Below are positions 61,968 through 64,000 of a DNA stretch of 64,000 nt, in pieces (the first letter of the stretch is position 1; each line of letters begins with the position of its first letter). This stretch comes from Adiantum capillus-veneris (lineage: Eukaryota > Streptophyta > Polypodiopsida > Polypodiales > Pteridaceae). Position numbers and translations under genes: made by a program. The notes under the pieces are model-generated. The model was given only the letters and a program-made list of their open reading frames with translations. It did not search any database and was not told the origin of the DNA. Location: positions 110,047,641 through 110,111,640 of the forward strand of contig CM043942.1 in NCBI GenBank assembly GCA_014529385.2, written 5' to 3'.

Positions 61968-63765
61968 TGTTGCAGAGCTGCTTACAATTTCCACTTGTGA
62001 GTTTAGAGAGGAGGACGAGGTGGTGCAGATTATGTTCTGGGAGAACTTAGTAAGGGTCGTGATAGAGCATGGTGGTAGAAAACCGCAATTTGCAGTGTTC
62101 ATGGCTGATGAACTTCAGGTGAAAATTGGCGTGCAGTGAGAGCTGTGTTCAATGATGGAAAGGAGATGGTCGGTGGAGAGAGATCTTGCCTTTTCCATTG
62201 GAAGGAAAGCCTCAGAATTCATATAGATCGATATATTGCATCACCCTTTAGGGCCACCCATCTAGACATGTGTGAGAGCTGGAGAAATGCATCTACTAGG
62301 TTTGATGCACTTGAGCATTTTAGGCGAATAAGGGCATGGTGGACAACAGGGAAGGCATTGGATAGCTCAATTAGGAAGCTTGAGAGTTGGCTTGGTTGGT
62401 GGCATCACAGGGCTAGTCGTTGGGGCAACTTTGTGCTTGTGGACAATGGGCCATAGCCAATGCACTGGTGCCAAGGACTAATCTTTCAGAATCTAAGCAT
62501 GGTTCATGGCTCGCTGGAGAGGGGTATAGACATAAAATTAGTATGTATGATGCATGCATCAACGACCTTGTCAATGCGTACTTTCAATGTGCAAGGCAGC
62601 TTGCTTTCTTTGAGGGGAAACTAGTTGGAACGGGGCCCACTCTAGAGGTGTTGATCGATAGAGCAATATCACGACAGGCCAAAACACCATCACCGGTTGA
62701 AACTACAAAGGTAGTGGATGATGCAATTTCTGGGACTCCAATGTTTTCGCAACGAATCAACTTTAAAGGTGAAAAGAAGACCCTTCGGGTCAAGAGGTCA
62801 CTAGATAAAGAGGACAACAAAGATGACGCAAGGTGCAGCCATCGTCCGGAGTACAACTATGTCACAGTAGACAGACAAGAAGCTATCGTTCATGGAAAGG
62901 GTAAAGTAGGAGACAATGCTGAAAGCCTATTGCATGATCTTGAGGCATGTGAGGTGGAAGTGCATCCCACCATGTGGGAATTGAGGAGAGTGCCGATGGC
63001 GAGTAGGATCAAGTGTAGCAACTGGGCATCTGGAAAGAAATTTGATGCACTTGTTCCCGGGGGTGAGATAGCACCATGCTTCTGGAGTGACTGCCAGATG
63101 GTCCAATGGAAGAAGGAGAAGTTTTGCTACTTTTGCAACACAGATGTCAGACATTGCTGGAACATTAGTAAGGTTGTGCTACATGCTCCTAGTAGTCTTC
63201 CCACAATTTGGCCGATTGAAAAAGGGACACACATGAAGATAGTAGAGGCAAAGAAGTTAGTGGTTGGAGGATTTGACTTTGGTTTTCCATTGACACAAAT
63301 TCAGGCAGTCATCGATTCCACAACCCCACTGACAAGTGACCCAAATGTAGAGGAGAGGCAGCGCCTTCCTTACAGACCAGGTGTGTCAAAGCTTGCATAT
63401 ACACAAGTAACTTATGCATTGACTCGAAGAATGCATGTGGAAGATAATGTGGTGAAGAAGATTGGCATTGAAGAGGTGTTCAAACTGAAGGTGTGGAACT
63501 CAGCGGATTCAGATCTAGAGCTGATTGATGTTGTGGTTTGGAAGAATCCATCGTGCTCGTGCAAGGAATTTCAAGAACGTGTTTCTTTGAAGAAAAGATA
63601 TCTTGCATGTTCACACTTATACTATGTGTTCCTGATAACTCTTGGTCAAGATGTGCACGTTAGCATGCATATTCACCAAAGCAAAATAGCTCCCAATATT
63701 GTGCATGATATGCTCACACAGGCCAAACGAACCTAAGCAGGTTGAAGGCTCAAAGGTTTTGTGAC

Positions 63766-64000
63766 GATTATTTATGTCCATCTCGCAAGGATTTAAAACT
63801 AAGAATATCTTAGTTCTTCGATGTGTCTATTATTTATGTCCATCTTGCAAGGGTTTAAAATTAAGAATATCTTTGTTCTTCAATGTGTTGACCCAAAGCA
63901 ATATTTTTATGAAAAAAATATAATTTCATATAATTTTAATTCATTTTGACATCTACATAGCAACATTTTTGTGAAAAGGTATAATTTCATCTAGTTTTAT
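63766..64000. repeat. two successive 62-bp-period tandem repeats
   Basis: Units 63766-63827 and 63828-63889 share TATTTATGTCCATC. The next sequence, from 63897 (AGCAATATTTTTATG), recurs from 63959 (AGCAACATTTTTGTG), again 62 bp apart, and runs off the window end. Confidence 0.85.

Larger units (their letters stand above)
60675..63736 (+). pseudogene. MULE-type transposase with SWIM zinc finger
   Basis: The sequence opens after an acceptor-like GGTGCAG (60674). The N-terminus has a Cys/His-rich region (CVNERCPFF, HWCG, CFFCKHTPLC) ending in HYGEHSHDVR, reminiscent of the WRKY-GCM1/FLYWCH zinc clusters of MULE proteins. The core has CFDHVHR (Asp, 61834), FMADELQ (Asp, 62107), GERSCLFHW (the CxxH between the second and third acids, 62187) and LSESKHGSW (Glu, 62489). 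The SWIM finger is CSCKEF...CSHLYY (63554-63616). Introns with good GT-AG sites lie at 61502-61577 and 61896-61967. Lesions: frameshifts near 61304, 62120 and 62445, and TGA at 61606 and 61726. The upstream start is not identified. MULE transposases cut and paste DNA between long terminal inverted repeats; none are visible here. Confidence 0.75.

Noticed and set aside
60675-63736. KDZ/Zisupton-type transposase
   Set aside because: A SWIM finger alone would allow it, but the CxxH motif between the second Asp and the Glu, and the HYGEHSHD N-terminal cluster, fit MULE better.

Overview
This is nuclear DNA of a land plant, most likely a fern or related seed-free plant. The evidence is decayed pentatricopeptide-repeat (PPR) cassettes of the style found in fern genomes, several plant-type LTR retrotransposon lineages, GT-AG introns and many long (GA/CT)n and (GT)n microsatellites. 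There is no sign of bacterial gene organisation, and I see no intact single-copy housekeeping gene. Species-level assignment is inference.

Layout. 1-6871 holds decayed PPR cassettes (about 1860-4500, minus strand) and otherwise unassigned DNA. 6872-18160 is an essentially full-length Ty3/gypsy element of the Tat type (two RNase H domains) with 2.7-kb LTRs and several inactivating lesions. 19296-24660 is a 3'-truncated, heavily decayed Ty3/gypsy element on the plus strand. 25562-35127 is a related minus-strand Ty3/gypsy element with a perfect 5-bp target duplication. It has lost protease, RT and RNase H, so that gag abuts integrase. Its left LTR is split by a second gag-integrase element (26686-29418), whose U3 carries a dense array of perfect heat-shock elements just upstream of a TATA box. 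Its right LTR is split by a 740-bp non-autonomous DNA transposon with an 8-bp target duplication. 35128-42900 is microsatellite-rich and contains a gag/retropepsin relic of another retroelement (38727-40878, minus).

42942-58085 (minus) is a spliced but decayed gene. It encodes an N-terminal ParB-like domain and a C-terminal N4/N6-type DNA methyltransferase-like domain, a pairing usually met in phages and bacterial mobile elements. A composite of two Ty1/copia elements sharing a middle LTR (45164-56599) is inserted in one of its exons. Removing it at the TCCAC duplication restores a continuous frame across the join. 60675-63736 (plus, divergent) is a decayed Mutator-like (MULE) transposase gene with a zinc-cluster N-terminus, a DDE core with a CxxH motif, a SWIM zinc finger and two short introns. 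The divergent MULE transposase and ParB-methyltransferase genes may be remnants of one large cargo-carrying transposon. That is inference, because no terminal inverted repeats are visible in the window.

How the parts interact: almost everything here is a transposon or its debris, nested several levels deep. The two best leads are the heat-shock-element LTR promoter (a candidate heat-responsive retrotransposon) and the eukaryotic ParB-methyltransferase gene beside a MULE transposase.
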